Positions 26,937 through 36,300 of a DNA stretch of 48,991 nt are shown piece by piece. The notes under the pieces are model-generated. The model made no database searches, had not been told where the DNA came from, and saw only the letters and a program-made list of their open reading frames with translations. Position 1 is the stretch's first letter, and each line of letters begins with the position of its first letter. The stretch is from contig NZ_RAUX01000031.1 in NCBI RefSeq assembly GCF_013464485.1, forward strand, positions 62,884-111,874, written 5' to 3'. The translations under genes and the position numbers were made by a program. This stretch comes from Stenotrophomonas maltophilia (lineage in GTDB: Bacteria; Pseudomonadota; Gammaproteobacteria; Xanthomonadales; Xanthomonadaceae).

Positions 26937-26967
26937 AAAAGGCCGCCCTCGCCGGGCGGCCTTTTTT
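26937..26967 (+). terminator. Rho-independent terminator after the moxR-slp operon
   Basis: The arms AAGGCCGCCC and GGGCGGCCTT around a TCGCC-type loop are followed by six T residues, 24 bases after the slp stop. The leading A run makes it usable from the minus strand too. Confidence 0.9.
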
Positions 26968-26968
26968 C

Positions 26969-26991
26969 ATCCACGCATGGCGTGGATCTAC
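26969..26991 (-). repeat. SMAG-type palindrome (GTAGATCCACGC family)
   Basis: Perfect arms ATCCACGC/GCGTGGAT around ATG, headed by GTAG on the minus strand, directly after the terminator. It sits between convergent genes. Confidence 0.75.
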
Positions 26992-27016
26992 CTGGAAGTG
27001 CCGGGCTTTTCCCGCA

Positions 27017-27376
27017 TCAATGCCCTGGCGTGCCGAAATGCCCCAGCGGCCCACCGGCCAGCAGGTGCATGTGGATATGGAACACGGTCTGCCCGGCGTG
27101 TTCGCGGCAGTTCATCACGATGCGGTAGCCGTCCTGCGCGAACCCTTCGCGGCGCGCGTACTCGGCAGCGGCCAGCGCCAGCTTGCCGATCAGGTGCGCC
27201 TGCGAGGGCTGCACGTCATCCAGGGTCGGGATTATCTCGTTCTTCGGAATGAACAGGACGTGCACCGGCGCCTGCGGTGCGATGTCCTTGAAGCCCAGCA
27301 CTTCGTCATCCTCGTAGACGATGGTGGCCGGGATCTCGCGACGGATGATCTTGCTGAAGAGGGTTTCGTTGCTCAT
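27017..27376 (-). CDS. HIT-family (HINT-like) nucleotide hydrolase
   Basis: A 119-residue Hint-type protein. The histidine triad is HIHMH with His100, His102 and His104 in GQTVFHIHMHLLAGG. The N-terminus ETLFSKIIRREIPATIVYEDD is typical of Hint purine-nucleoside phosphoramidases that cleave AMP-linked amines. ATG 27376 begins the conserved domain; the open frame to 27421 adds nothing family-like. recR lies 66 bases upstream on the same strand. Confidence 0.94.
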   Translation of the reverse strand: MSNETLFSKIIRREIPATIVYEDDEVLGFKDIAPQAPVHVLFIPKNEIIPTLDDVQPSQAHLIGKLALAAAEYARREGFAQDGYRIVMNCREHAGQTVFHIHMHLLAGGPLGHFGTPGH

Positions 27377-27442
27377 GGTCGGCCTCGGCGGGATGTCTTC
27401 CGCATTGTAGGCCGCTCGCACCGGACCTTGCCCGGTGCTCGA

Positions 27443-28042
27443 TCAATCGCGGAATTCGCTGCGCGTTCCGAACGCGTGCGACAGCGTCCCGCGATCGACG
27501 TACTCCAGCTCACCGCCCAGTGGCAGGCCCTGCGCCAAGCGGCTCGGCTGCACCTTGCGCGCACGCGCCAGCTGCGCCAGATAGTGCGCGGTGGCCTCGC
27601 CCTCGACGGTGGCACTGGTGGCGATGATCAGCTCCTGCACTTCGCCTCCGGCCAGGCGCTGCTCCAACTGCTCCAGGCCCAGTTCGCGCGGGCCGATGCC
27701 ATCGAGCGGCGACAGACGACCCTGCAGCACGAAGTAGACGCCACGGAAGCCTGTCGCATTCTCGATCGCCAGGCGGTCAGCCGGTGATTCGACAACGCAC
27801 AGCTGGCTGCGCTCGCGGCTGCTGTTGGCGCAGGTCGGGCACAGCTCGGATTCGCTGAAATCGCGGCACTGGGCGCAGTGGCCGATGCGCTCCATCGCCA
27901 GCGCCAGGGCTTCGGCCAGACGCTGGCCACCTTCGCGCTCGCGCTCAAGCAGGTGGTAGGCCATGCGCTGCGCAGTCTTCTGGCCGACGCCAGGCAGCAC
28001 CCGCAGTGCGTCGATCAGTTGTTCAAGCAGGGGTGCGGACAC
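27443..28042 (-). CDS. recR: recombination mediator RecR
   Basis: A 199-residue DNA repair protein that works with RecF/RecO at gaps. It has a helix-hairpin-helix ([17 protein letters not shown]), a four-cysteine zinc finger (Cys56, 59, 68, 71) and a Toprim domain ([25 protein letters not shown]). The start is GTG at 28042, giving the usual [13 protein letters not shown]. The dnaX-ybaB-recR order is conserved in many bacteria. Confidence 0.97.
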   Translation of the reverse strand: MSAPLLEQLIDALRVLPGVGQKTAQRMAYHLLEREREGGQRLAEALALAMERIGHCAQCRDFSESELCPTCANSSRERSQLCVVESPADRLAIENATGFRGVYFVLQGRLSPLDGIGPRELGLEQLEQRLAGGEVQELIIATSATVEGEATAHYLAQLARARKVQPSRLAQGLPLGGELEYVDRGTLSHAFGTRSEFRD

Positions 28043-28124
28043 GGCGGCAGGTTTTCATTGCGTCGAGCACACTCGACGGCTGGAGGGTCCGTGGCACCCG
28101 GTTACACGGATGCCACGCTGAAAA

Positions 28125-28445
28125 TCAGAACGGCAGCTTCATGCCCGGCGGCAGCTGCATGCCGGCGGTGGCCGAACCCATCTTCGACTTCGATTCGGCA
28201 TCGATCTTGTTCGACGCATCGTTGAAGGCGGCGGCGATCAGGTCTTCCAGCATTTCCGGGTCGCTGGTCAGCGACGGGTCGATACGAACCTTGCGGCATT
28301 CCTTGGCGCCGGTCAGGGTGACGCTGACCATGCCGCCACCGGCGCTGCCGGTCACCTCGATCTTGGCGATTTCTTCCTGGGCCTTCTGCAGGTTCTCCTG
28401 CATCTTCTGGGCCTGCTGCATCAGTTGGGCGATGTTTCCGCGCAT
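28125..28445 (-). CDS. ybaB: YbaB/EbfC nucleoid-associated protein
   Basis: A 106-residue DNA-binding protein with an N-terminal coiled coil ([27 protein letters not shown]), a Gly-rich turn and the C-terminal [16 protein letters not shown]. YbaB dimers bind DNA like tweezers. It starts 6 bases after the dnaX stop and precedes recR by 82 bases, so the three are one operon. Confidence 0.96.
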   Translation of the reverse strand: MRGNIAQLMQQAQKMQENLQKAQEEIAKIEVTGSAGGGMVSVTLTGAKECRKVRIDPSLTSDPEMLEDLIAAAFNDASNKIDAESKSKMGSATAGMQLPPGMKLPF

Positions 28446-28451
28446 GGTGTC

Positions 28452-30479
28452 TTACTCGTCAAAAGAACGGATGGAATCGGAAACAACCCGGGCACCATGC
28501 TGTTGGATCAGCATCTGCACTTCCGGGTCGTCCATGAAAACGGCCTCTGCTTCCTGCTGCCGTTCGCCACGCTGGCGGTCGGCACGCTGGTGCAGGGTCT
28601 CGGCCGGAACGTGTTCGGTTTCCACGGTCTCGACCACGATCTTCGGCGCCTGGCCCAGGGCCTTTTCCAGCATCTCGCCCAGGGCGGCCAGCGCGCGCTC
28701 CGAGCGCAGGTATTCAAATCCGGGCGAAAGGCCCAGTTTCAAGGTCCCCTGCTGGCAACTGATGAAGGCGGCGTTGGCGGCCAGCTGGCGCGACGGGCCG
28801 CTGAGGCCACTGTTGGCAACCAGATCGAGCCAGTCCTCGGCGCTGGCCAGGTCGCTGACACTTTCCTGCGGCACGGCATCACGTACCGGGGGCGGCGCGA
28901 TGGCAATGCCTTCCGTACGGAACGGGCGCTCAGGCGGCGCAGGCTCGCCGGGGACCGCAACGGGAGCCGGCGGCTCATGCCAGGGCGCCACCATGGCGGC
29001 GTCCGGCCCGGCCATCTCGGCCGCCAGCGCCTCGTCACGCGCCTTGGCTTCGTCGGTGGCCCACGGTGGCAGGTCGTCGCCCGCTTCTGCTTCAACGGAA
29101 AGCGGCGCCGCTGCTTCGGCCTTCACTGGCGGCGGTGACACGGGCTCTTCCACCGGAACCGGTTCAGGCTCAGGTGTCGGGTCCGGTTCGGGTTGCGGGG
29201 CCGGCTCAGGTTCGGGGTCAGGTTCGCGCGGCGTGGCCTGCACCGGAGCGGCCACCTGCGCTGCCACGGCCGGGCTTGCCGAAGCGGCGGCAGTCGCCGG
29301 CGCCGCTTCGTGGGTACCCGCACCGCTGCCTCCTCCGGCAGCATTGCCGCCCGGCGCATTGCCTGCACCGTCCACCGACTTCGGCACCGGTGGTACTGCC
29401 GCAGCCGGACGGAACGCCAGCATGCGCAGCACGGCCATTTCAAAGCCCGCGCGCGGGCTCGGCGCCAACGGCAGATCGCGGCGGCCATTCAAGGCCATCT
29501 GATACCAGAGCTGCACCACTTCCGGGCGCAGGCGCTCGGCGAACACCGCCGCGTCCAGGCCTTCAGCGGCCGCTGAGGCACCCGGTACCAGCTGCTGCAC
29601 CTGGATGCGATGCAGGCCTTCGGCCAATGCTTCCAGCACGCCACTCCAGTCGGGCGAGAACTCGGCCAGCGCGGCCACCACCTGCAGCAGCCGCAGACCA
29701 TCGCCCTCGGCCAGCGTATCGAGCATCGCGGCCACCTGGGTGCGGTCGACCGTGCCCAGCATCGTGCGCACCACGTCCTCGCGCAGCGCACCGCCGGCAT
29801 AGGCGATCGCCTGGTCCAGCAGCGACAGGCCGTCGCGCAGGCTGCCGTCAGCAGCCTTGGCCAGTTGCACGATGGCGCTGCCGTCGGCTTCGATCTCCTC
29901 GGCGGCCAGGATGCGGGCCATCTGGCCCTGGATCTGGTCCTCGTCCAGGCGCTTGAGGTTGAACTGCAGGCAGCGGCTGAGCACGGTGACCGGCAGCTTC
30001 TGCGGGTCGGTGGTGGCCAGCAGGAACTTCACGTGCTCCGGCGGCTCTTCCAGCGTCTTCAGCAGCGCATTGAACGCCGCCTTGGACAGCATGTGCACTT
30101 CGTCGATCAGGTAGACCTTGTACTTGCCACGCGAGGGCATGTACTGCGCGTTTTCGATCACCTCGCGCACGTCGTCCACACCGGTGTTGGAGGCGGCGTC
30201 GATTTCCAGCAGGTCGATGTAGCGGCCGGCGTCGATGTCCAGGCAGGCCGCGCACTGGCCGCACGGGTCGGCGCTGGTGCCCTGCTCGCAGTTCAGCGAC
30301 TTGGCGAAGATGCGCGCGATGGTGGTCTTGCCCACGCCGCGGGTACCGGTGAACAGGAACGCGTGGTGGACCCGGCCGCTGTCCAGCGCGTTGCTGAGCG
30401 CACGGACCACGTGTTCCTGGCCCACCAGCTCGGCAAAACGCTTCGGACGCCACTTGCGGGCAAGGACGAGGTAGGACAT
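28452..30479 (-). CDS. dnaX: DNA polymerase III subunit tau (gamma/tau)
   Basis: A 675-residue clamp-loader ATPase. Walker A GTRGVGKT lies at 45-52, zinc ligands are Cys64, 73, 76 and 79, and Walker B/sensor is IDEVHML with a downstream LLATTDPQKLPVTVLSRC. A proline/glutamate-rich linker follows (EPEPAPQPEPDPTPEPEP), then the tau-specific C-terminal part that binds DnaB and the polymerase. ATG 30479 starts MSYLVLARKWRPK; the open frame to 30671 runs across the tRNA-Ser region and is not coding. I found no A6G-type slippery site, so gamma may not be made by frameshifting. Confidence 0.96.
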   Translation of the reverse strand: MSYLVLARKWRPKRFAELVGQEHVVRALSNALDSGRVHHAFLFTGTRGVGKTTIARIFAKSLNCEQGTSADPCGQCAACLDIDAGRYIDLLEIDAASNTGVDDVREVIENAQYMPSRGKYKVYLIDEVHMLSKAAFNALLKTLEEPPEHVKFLLATTDPQKLPVTVLSRCLQFNLKRLDEDQIQGQMARILAAEEIEADGSAIVQLAKAADGSLRDGLSLLDQAIAYAGGALREDVVRTMLGTVDRTQVAAMLDTLAEGDGLRLLQVVAALAEFSPDWSGVLEALAEGLHRIQVQQLVPGASAAAEGLDAAVFAERLRPEVVQLWYQMALNGRRDLPLAPSPRAGFEMAVLRMLAFRPAAAVPPVPKSVDGAGNAPGGNAAGGGSGAGTHEAAPATAAASASPAVAAQVAAPVQATPREPDPEPEPAPQPEPDPTPEPEPVPVEEPVSPPPVKAEAAAPLSVEAEAGDDLPPWATDEAKARDEALAAEMAGPDAAMVAPWHEPPAPVAVPGEPAPPERPFRTEGIAIAPPPVRDAVPQESVSDLASAEDWLDLVANSGLSGPSRQLAANAAFISCQQGTLKLGLSPGFEYLRSERALAALGEMLEKALGQAPKIVVETVETEHVPAETLHQRADRQRGERQQEAEAVFMDDPEVQMLIQQHGARVVSDSIRSFDE

Positions 30480-30573
30480 CAGGCCACCGTTTTCCATCGG
30501 ATGTTCCATTGTGCCATGCCTGTCCAGCCCCCTCGCCTCCGGCACGTCCTTCGCAGGTTCCTGGCTGGGGTGC

Positions 30574-30602
30574 TTGTGAAGTGCCGCGCAGCCCGCTAGA
30601 AT
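30574..30602 (+). promoter_or_regulatory. promoter of tRNA-Ser
   Basis: TTGTGA (30574-30579) is 17 bases from TAGAAT (30597-30602), followed by a GC-rich discriminator, about 33 bases before the tRNA. The -10 sits in the extended form GCTAGAAT. Confidence 0.78.
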
Positions 30603-30641
30603 CTGCGCCCCTGCTGAGGCGTTTGCCGATGGCAGGGATCC

Positions 30642-30734
30642 GGAGAGGTGTCCGAGTGGTTGAAGGAGCACGCCTGGAAAGTGTGTAAGCGTCTAAACCG
30701 CGCTTCGGGGGTTCGAATCCCCCTCTCTCCGCCA
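30642..30734 (+). tRNA. tRNA-Ser (anticodon GGA)
   Basis: A class II tRNA of 93 bases with the long variable arm. It has acceptor GGAGAGG paired with TCTCTCC (one G-U pair), discriminator G and encoded CCA, anticodon loop CTGGAAA, and T arm GGGGG/CCCCC with TTCGAAT. It is nearly identical in form to tRNA-Ser(GGA) of other gammaproteobacteria and reads UCC/UCU. Confidence 0.95.
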
Positions 30735-30785
30735 GATAACTGAAAAAGGCTGCCCGAAAGGGCAGCCTTTTTCAGTTATCTGGCG
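30730..30785. terminator. 26-bp perfect hairpin, bidirectional terminator overlapping the tRNA-Ser end
   Basis: The arms run from 30730 to 30755 and from 30760 to 30785 without a mismatch and enclose a GAAA tetraloop. Each arm contains a five-base A or T run beside AGGCTGCCC/GGGCAGCCT, so it works as a terminator in both directions. The left arm begins within the tRNA and includes its GCCA 3' end. Confidence 0.9.
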
Positions 30786-31164
30786 CGGGACGCGAAGTGC
30801 GCTGCGCGCGCTTCGCCCCAAACGTTGCTGCGCAACCTTTGGGCCCCTCCCTTTGCCTGCCTCTCCCCGCCCCTGTCGGGGCAGCCCCTCAACAGAGGGG
30901 CTTGTTCCTCCAGATGCGAGGCATGCACCGATGCACGACCACCCGATGCGCCGGGATCGGGTGCATGGATGCACCCGACAATCCCCTCTCTACGGGGCGC
31001 CCCTGAACAGAGGCGCGTGTTCCCCAATTCCGTCAGTAGATCCACGCCATGCGTGGATGCTCTTTGCGACGACCCACGCCCGCCGTACGCCGCCAAACAA
31101 AACTGAACGAAACCTGAAAATTCGCTATCGTAGGCGCCTTCATCCGACGCTTGGCTCTCTACCC
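30786..31164. other. hairpin-dense spacer without a gene
   Basis: About 380 bases with at least six short inverted repeats. These include GCGAAG/CTTCGC, CCAAA-GTTGC/GCAAC-TTTGG (near 30818-30842), GCCCCTC/GAGGGGC (near 30884-30901), GGTGCAT/ATGCACC (near 30959-30974) and the SMAG element at 31036. Two similar units with CCCCT-AACAGAGG occur near 30885 and 31000. A weak promoter-like pair (TGAACG 31104, TATCGT 31126) may serve the DUF3667 gene. Confidence 0.55.
31036..31058 (+). repeat. SMAG-type palindrome (GTAGATCCACGC family)
   Basis: GTAG followed by the perfect palindrome ATCCACGC-CAT-GCGTGGAT, about 107 bases before the DUF3667 start. Confidence 0.78.
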
Positions 31165-32286
31165 ATGAGCTCGACCGAAAGCGCACACGCCGCCTGCGAG
31201 AACTGCGACACCGCCCTGCGGGGCCACTACTGCCATCGCTGCGGGCAATCCGCGCACAACCCGCTCAAGCACGTGGGCCATGCCATCGAAGAAGTGTTCG
31301 AATCCTTCTGGCATCTCGATGGGCGCATCTTCCGCACGCTGCGGGATCTCTGGGTACCCGGCCGCATCGCATTGAACTACCTCAAGGGCCGCCGGGTCGG
31401 CTACGTGCAGCCACTGCGCCTGTTCGTGATCCTCACGCTGTTCACCTTCTTCATCGGCAAGCTGTTCGTACACGTCGACGATTTCGGCGTCGGCGGCGGG
31501 CGCGACTCGGCCTACGCCAAGGCCACCACGATGGAGCAGGTCGAAGCCGTACGCGCCGAACAGGAGGCGATGATCGAGCGCCAGCAGGCCGCCTCACCCG
31601 CCGCTGGCAACGCAGGGTTCGCCATGGCGCGCGCGGCGGTGAATGCCGCCGCCGCACAGCGCAAGGCAGAGCTCGATGGCGCCCTCACCGCTGCCCCCAC
31701 CGACACCGGCAACGCCGGATACGGCACCTTCTTCAACTACACCCTCAACGGAAAACCCTGGGATGCGGACAGCAATCCCATCGTCCTCAAGGGCTGGCCG
31801 CAGTTCGCCAACACATGGCTCAACAAGCGCCTGCAGAACGGCAACACCAACATCCAGCGCATGGGCGGCAAAACCGACCTCTACATGCAGGCAATCCTGA
31901 CCGCACTGCCCGGTGCGCTGTTCCTGCTGATGCCGGTGTTCGCGCTGGTGCTGCGCATCGCCTACCTCCCTCGGGCCACGGGCTACCTGGAACACCTGGT
32001 GGTGGCGCTGTACAGCCATTGCTGGCTGATGATGGTACTGCTGGCCACGTTCCTCATCGCCGGCCTGGGCACCGCCTTCGCCTCGCCCACCTTTGCCGCC
32101 GTCAGCCAGTGGCTGTACGCACTGCTGTGGCTGGCGGTTCCGGTCTACCTGCTGTGGATGCAGCAGCGTGTCTACGGCGGCAACAAGGCGTTGACCGTAC
32201 TGCGCTACCTCGTCATCGGCGGAATCTACCTGTTCCTGGTGAGTTTCGTGGTGATGTATGCGGTGCTGGCAGGCATCTCGGCCTGA
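31165..32286 (+). CDS. DUF3667 zinc-ribbon membrane protein
   Basis: A 373-residue protein. A four-cysteine ribbon opens it (Cys11, 14, 23, 26 in CENCDTALRGHYCHRCG), followed by the DUF3667 core FWHLDGRIFRTLRDLWVPG and PLRLFVILTLFTFF. A soluble, Ala/Glu/Gln-rich segment of about 130 residues comes next (TTMEQVEAVRAEQEAMIE). Four C-terminal membrane helices begin at AILTALPGALFLLMPVF. ATG 31165 precedes the ribbon; the open frame upstream crosses palindromic spacer DNA. The function of DUF3667 is not known. Confidence 0.88.
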   Translation: MSSTESAHAACENCDTALRGHYCHRCGQSAHNPLKHVGHAIEEVFESFWHLDGRIFRTLRDLWVPGRIALNYLKGRRVGYVQPLRLFVILTLFTFFIGKLFVHVDDFGVGGGRDSAYAKATTMEQVEAVRAEQEAMIERQQAASPAAGNAGFAMARAAVNAAAAQRKAELDGALTAAPTDTGNAGYGTFFNYTLNGKPWDADSNPIVLKGWPQFANTWLNKRLQNGNTNIQRMGGKTDLYMQAILTALPGALFLLMPVFALVLRIAYLPRATGYLEHLVVALYSHCWLMMVLLATFLIAGLGTAFASPTFAAVSQWLYALLWLAVPVYLLWMQQRVYGGNKALTVLRYLVIGGIYLFLVSFVVMYAVLAGISA

Positions 32287-32316
32287 TGCGGGTGACGGCC
32301 CCGACCCGACCTCCGA

Positions 32317-32727
32317 TCACCTCCGCCCGAACAGCGCACGCAGGCAGATACCGGCGAATGTCAGCCCGATCAACGCCACCATGATCGTCATCCCCCACAG
32401 CGCGCCGAAGGTGTCGAGCGAGGGATCCAGTTTCGGACGTTCCGCTCGATACAGCACGCGCACCACCTGGCCGGGCTCATAACCGAAGATCATGCCTCCC
32501 TGCGGATAGGAGATCTGCTCGCCGGCCGCGGTGGTGAAGGCCACCTCCGGATGTGACCCGCCGGCATTCAGATGCACCACACGGCCTTCGGCGATCTGCG
32601 CGACCTGCAGGAACGCGAGGCGATCGTTCACATCGAAGGCGACGACGATGAGCATCAGCAGCCCCATCGCACCGAACGCCAGGCCGCGCATGATGTTGTC
32701 GACACGGTCAAGGGAAGAATCCGGCAC
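32317..32727 (-). CDS. DUF3592 domain protein, membrane
   Basis: A 136-residue protein with two membrane helices (LAFGAMGLLMLIVVAFDV and ALWGMTIMVALIGLTFAGI) flanking a beta-rich domain (AEGRVVHLNAGG, PEVAFTTAAGEQISYP, GYEPGQVVRVLYRAERP) typical of DUF3592. The start is probably GTG 32727, with AAGGAG about 10 bases upstream. ATG 32691 is possible, and the open frame to 32826 looks non-coding. Function unknown. It is convergent with the DUF3667 gene and divergent from the GNAT gene. Confidence 0.8.
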   Translation of the reverse strand: MPDSSLDRVDNIMRGLAFGAMGLLMLIVVAFDVNDRLAFLQVAQIAEGRVVHLNAGGSHPEVAFTTAAGEQISYPQGGMIFGYEPGQVVRVLYRAERPKLDPSLDTFGALWGMTIMVALIGLTFAGICLRALFGRR

Positions 32728-32856
32728 TACGGGGCAGCTCCTTTGCAGACACGAAAAGCATACGGGCCCGGCGGATTCCAGCCGCGCTGGTCGATCCCGC
32801 ATGCCGGAAGCATAGCCCAGACGCATTCAGGCGCCCTAGCGCGCTATCGTTGCCGC

Positions 32857-33300
32857 ATGTCCATTCGACGTTTCAATCACGACGACACCGGCGCCTGCCT
32901 GTCGATCTTCGACAGCAACGTGCCGACCTATTTCGCCGCGGAAGAGCGAAGCGATTTCGAGCACTTCCTGCGCGAGCAGGCCAGCGAATGCGCCTTCCAG
33001 GTGATGGAGCGCGATGGCAGAGTCGTTGCCTGTGGCGGCCTGTCGCGACGCGGCGACGGCAGTGCCGGTTTCTGCTGGGGCATGGTGCAGCGCGCGCTGC
33101 ACCGGCATGGACTGGGCCGCGAACTGGCACTGGCACGCCTGCGCCAGGCCGAAGCGGATCCCTCGATCAAGCGCATCACGCTCAGCACCAGCCAGCACAC
33201 CCAGGGGTTCTACTCCGGCCTCGGTTTCCAGGTGACACGGGTGGTGCAGGATGGCCACGGCGCCGGGATCGACGCCGTGGAGATGGAGCGGAGGGTGTAG
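32857..33300 (+). CDS. GNAT-family N-acetyltransferase
   Basis: A 147-residue acetyltransferase. The acetyl-CoA-binding loop is HRHGLGREL, preceded by strand beta-4 (AGFCWGMVQRAL) and followed by ITLSTSQHTQGFYSGLGFQV, the classical C-terminal motif. ATG 32857 begins MSIRRFNHDDTGACLSIF. The substrate is not predictable. It is a single gene, convergent with the autotransporter. Confidence 0.9.
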   Translation: MSIRRFNHDDTGACLSIFDSNVPTYFAAEERSDFEHFLREQASECAFQVMERDGRVVACGGLSRRGDGSAGFCWGMVQRALHRHGLGRELALARLRQAEADPSIKRITLSTSQHTQGFYSGLGFQVTRVVQDGHGAGIDAVEMERRV

Positions 33301-33316
33301 CCCTCCGCCCCGGCCC

Positions 33317-33339
33317 GGATCCACGCCGCGCGTGGATCC
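33317..33339. repeat. palindrome of the ATCCACGC family without GTAG head
   Basis: Perfect 10-bp arms GGATCCACGC/GCGTGGATCC around a three-base loop, between the convergent GNAT and autotransporter genes. There is no other visible terminator here. Confidence 0.7.
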
Positions 33340-33357
33340 CTTGCTGCCCTACTCCCC

Positions 33358-36300
33358 TCAGAAGCCCACGCGCAGGTTGATCTGCCCGCCAACATCGCGG
33401 CGGCCATCGCCGTGCTGGCCCTGCACGAACATCGACAGCTGGCTGTTGCGGCCGAGCCCAACCGCCACACCGACCTGACTGACCAGCGCATTGCGTGCCA
33501 TCACCGCGCTGTAGACGTCGAAGGCATTGCCGCCGACCGCAAAGCGGTTGCGGCTGGCCACATCGGTGTCACCCGATGCATGCTGCCAGCCCAGGCCTAC
33601 GGTCAGCTGCGCCGGGAAACGCTCGCCGCTGCCCACGTCCCAGCGGCCACGCACGCCCACGGTGCTGACATTGAGCGTGTCCTTGCCGCTCTCCAGCTCC
33701 AGCGCGGCGCTGCCACCCTGCTCCACTGCGCGATCGCTGTCGACCCAGTGCTTGGTGAACTGCACGTACGGCTGCAGCTGGGTCTTGCCATGGGTCCAGG
33801 TCCAGCTGCCCTCCACCTGCGCGATGGTCACATCCGAGTCCTGGCGGCTGTACAAGGTCTGGCCCAGCAGCGGCACCTCACGCGTGGTGCGCGTACGGTA
33901 GTCGCCGCGCGACACGCTGCCACCGACGGCGAAGCCGTTGTTCCATCCCCCCTGCGCATACAGGCCGAAGGTATTGCCACGCAGACGGGCGCGCGAGCTG
34001 CGATCGTACAGGCGCGTATCCAGGCGCTGGTTGCCCGCGGCGACACCCAGCACCGCATGCTCGCCCAACTGCCAGTCTACGCCGGCCATCAGCGCATTGC
34101 GGTTGGCGCGGATCTCATCACCGTTGCCATCACCGTCCTGACGGAACACCTTGCCACTGCCGGCCAGCCAAGCCGAAGTACGCTCGCCCCGCACCGTCGG
34201 CAGCTCGCTGCCCAGGCGCTGGCGGATACCCTCTTCCAGATAGTTGTCATACAGCAGCACCGCACGGCTGGCCGCATGCACTTCACCCGACAGCTGGTCG
34301 AATGCACTGCGCGCAGTCGCGGCGTCGTACATCAGCACGGTGTTGTACAGGCCAAGTGCCGAACCACTCTGCGGCAGGCTGTCGAGCGCTGCAGCGGTGT
34401 TGAATTGATTGCGCGTGTTCGCCGCCGTGGTGAAGGCCGCGGTCTGCGCCACGTCGATCTTCAGGTTGGCGGTATTGGCAGTGTAGACCGGGGTGATGGT
34501 CAGGAAGGCCGACGGCGTAGTCGCCGAGGCGAACTGCCCGTTCACGCCACCGCCGGCATTGACCACGGTGTATTGCTGGCCCTGCTGGTAGCTGGTGCTC
34601 GGCGAAATGGTGTTCACCTGCACCGTGCTCCCGCCCACATTCGCGCTGCCGCCGACCTGCACGGTATCGCTGCCGGTGGCGCCCAGGTCGATGCCCAGCG
34701 TGCTGCCCGGCGACAGGGTCAGATTGCCGCCGACCGCGATGGTGCCGGTGCCATTGCCCGCGCCGCCGCTGTTGCCCGGGCCATTGCCCGGCGACAGCAC
34801 GCCGCCACTGGACACCGTGACACCACCGCCGGTACCACCGATGGTGCCGGTACCGGACAGCGTAGTGCCGTTGCCGATGGTCCACTGGCCACCGATGTTG
34901 CCGGTGACATTCAGGTCACCGCCGGTGACCTGGCCGGTACCGCTGAAACCACCGCTGTTCCCGCCAAGGTTCAGCCCACCTGGGCCGGCCTGCACGATGC
35001 TGCCGCCACCGCTGATGGCGCCGCCCAGCGTGGTGGTGCCACCGGTGTTGATGATCAGGCCACCGTTGTTGGTGATGTTGCCGGTGATCGATCCGCTGGC
35101 CCCGCCGTTGCCCACCTGCACGGTGCCACCGGCATTGATGATGGTGCCGCCGGTGTAGGTGTTGTTGCCGGTCAACGTGATGGTACCGGTACCGGCCTGG
35201 GTCAGGCCGCCACTGCCGCTGATGGTGCCGCCGACGGTGGTGTTGCCACCGACGTTGAACACCAGGCTGCCGTTGTTGCTGACGTTGCCGGTGATGGCAC
35301 CGCTGGCGCCGCCATTGCCGACCTGCAGCGTGCCGCCGGTGTTGATGGTGGTGCCGCCGGCGTAGGTGTTGTTGCCGCCCAGGATCAGTGTGCCGCTGCC
35401 GGCCTGGGTCAGGCCACCGCCGCCGCTGATGGCGCCACCGACCGTGGTAGTGCCACCGACGTTGAACACCAGGCTGCCATTGTTGGTGACGTTGCCGCCG
35501 ATCGCGCCGGTGGCACCGCCATTGCCGACCTGCAGCGTGCCGCCTGCGTTGATCGTGGTCGGCCCGGTGTAGGTGTTGTTGCCGGTCACGGTGAGCGTGC
35601 CGCTGCCGGCCTGGGTCAGGCCGCCGCTGCCGCTGATGGTGCCGCCCAGCGTGGTGTTGCCGGCCACGTTGGAGACCAGCGTACCGTTGTTGGTGATGTC
35701 GCCAGTGATCGAACCCGTCGCCCCACCATTGCCCAGCTGCAGCGTACCCCCGGTGTTGATGGTCGTGCCGCCGCTGTAGGTATTGGTGCCGGTCAGCACC
35801 AGCGTGCCGCTGCCGGCCTGGGTCAGGCCACCGCTGCCACTGATGGTGCCGCCAAGCAGCGTGTTGCCGGCCACGTTGGAAATCAGCGCACCATTGTTGA
35901 TGATGTCACCGGCAATCGTGCCGGTGGCGCCACCGTTGCCGACCTGCAACGTGCCACCGGTGTTGATGGTGGTGCCGCCGGTGTAGCTGTTGTTACCGAT
36001 CAGGGTCAACACGCCGGTACCGGCCTGGGTCAGCGCGCCACTGCCGCTGATGGTGCCGCCGACCGTGGTGTTGCCGCCGACGTTGAACACCAGGCTGCCG
36101 TTGTTGGTGACATTGCCGGTGATCGCACCGGTCGCACCGCCATTGCCCACCTGCAGCGTGCCACCGGTGTTGATGGTGGTGCCGCCGGTATAGGTGTTGT
36201 TGCCGGTCAGGGTCAGCGTGCCGGCGCCGGCCTGGGTCAGGCCGCCGCTGCCGCTGATGGTGCCGCCCAGCGTAGTGTTGCCGGCCACGTTGGAGACCAG

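Noticed and set aside
30730-30785. Phage or island attachment site at tRNA-Ser
   Set aside because: No integrase gene and no direct repeat of the tRNA 3' end follow in the window; only an inverted copy exists as part of the hairpin.
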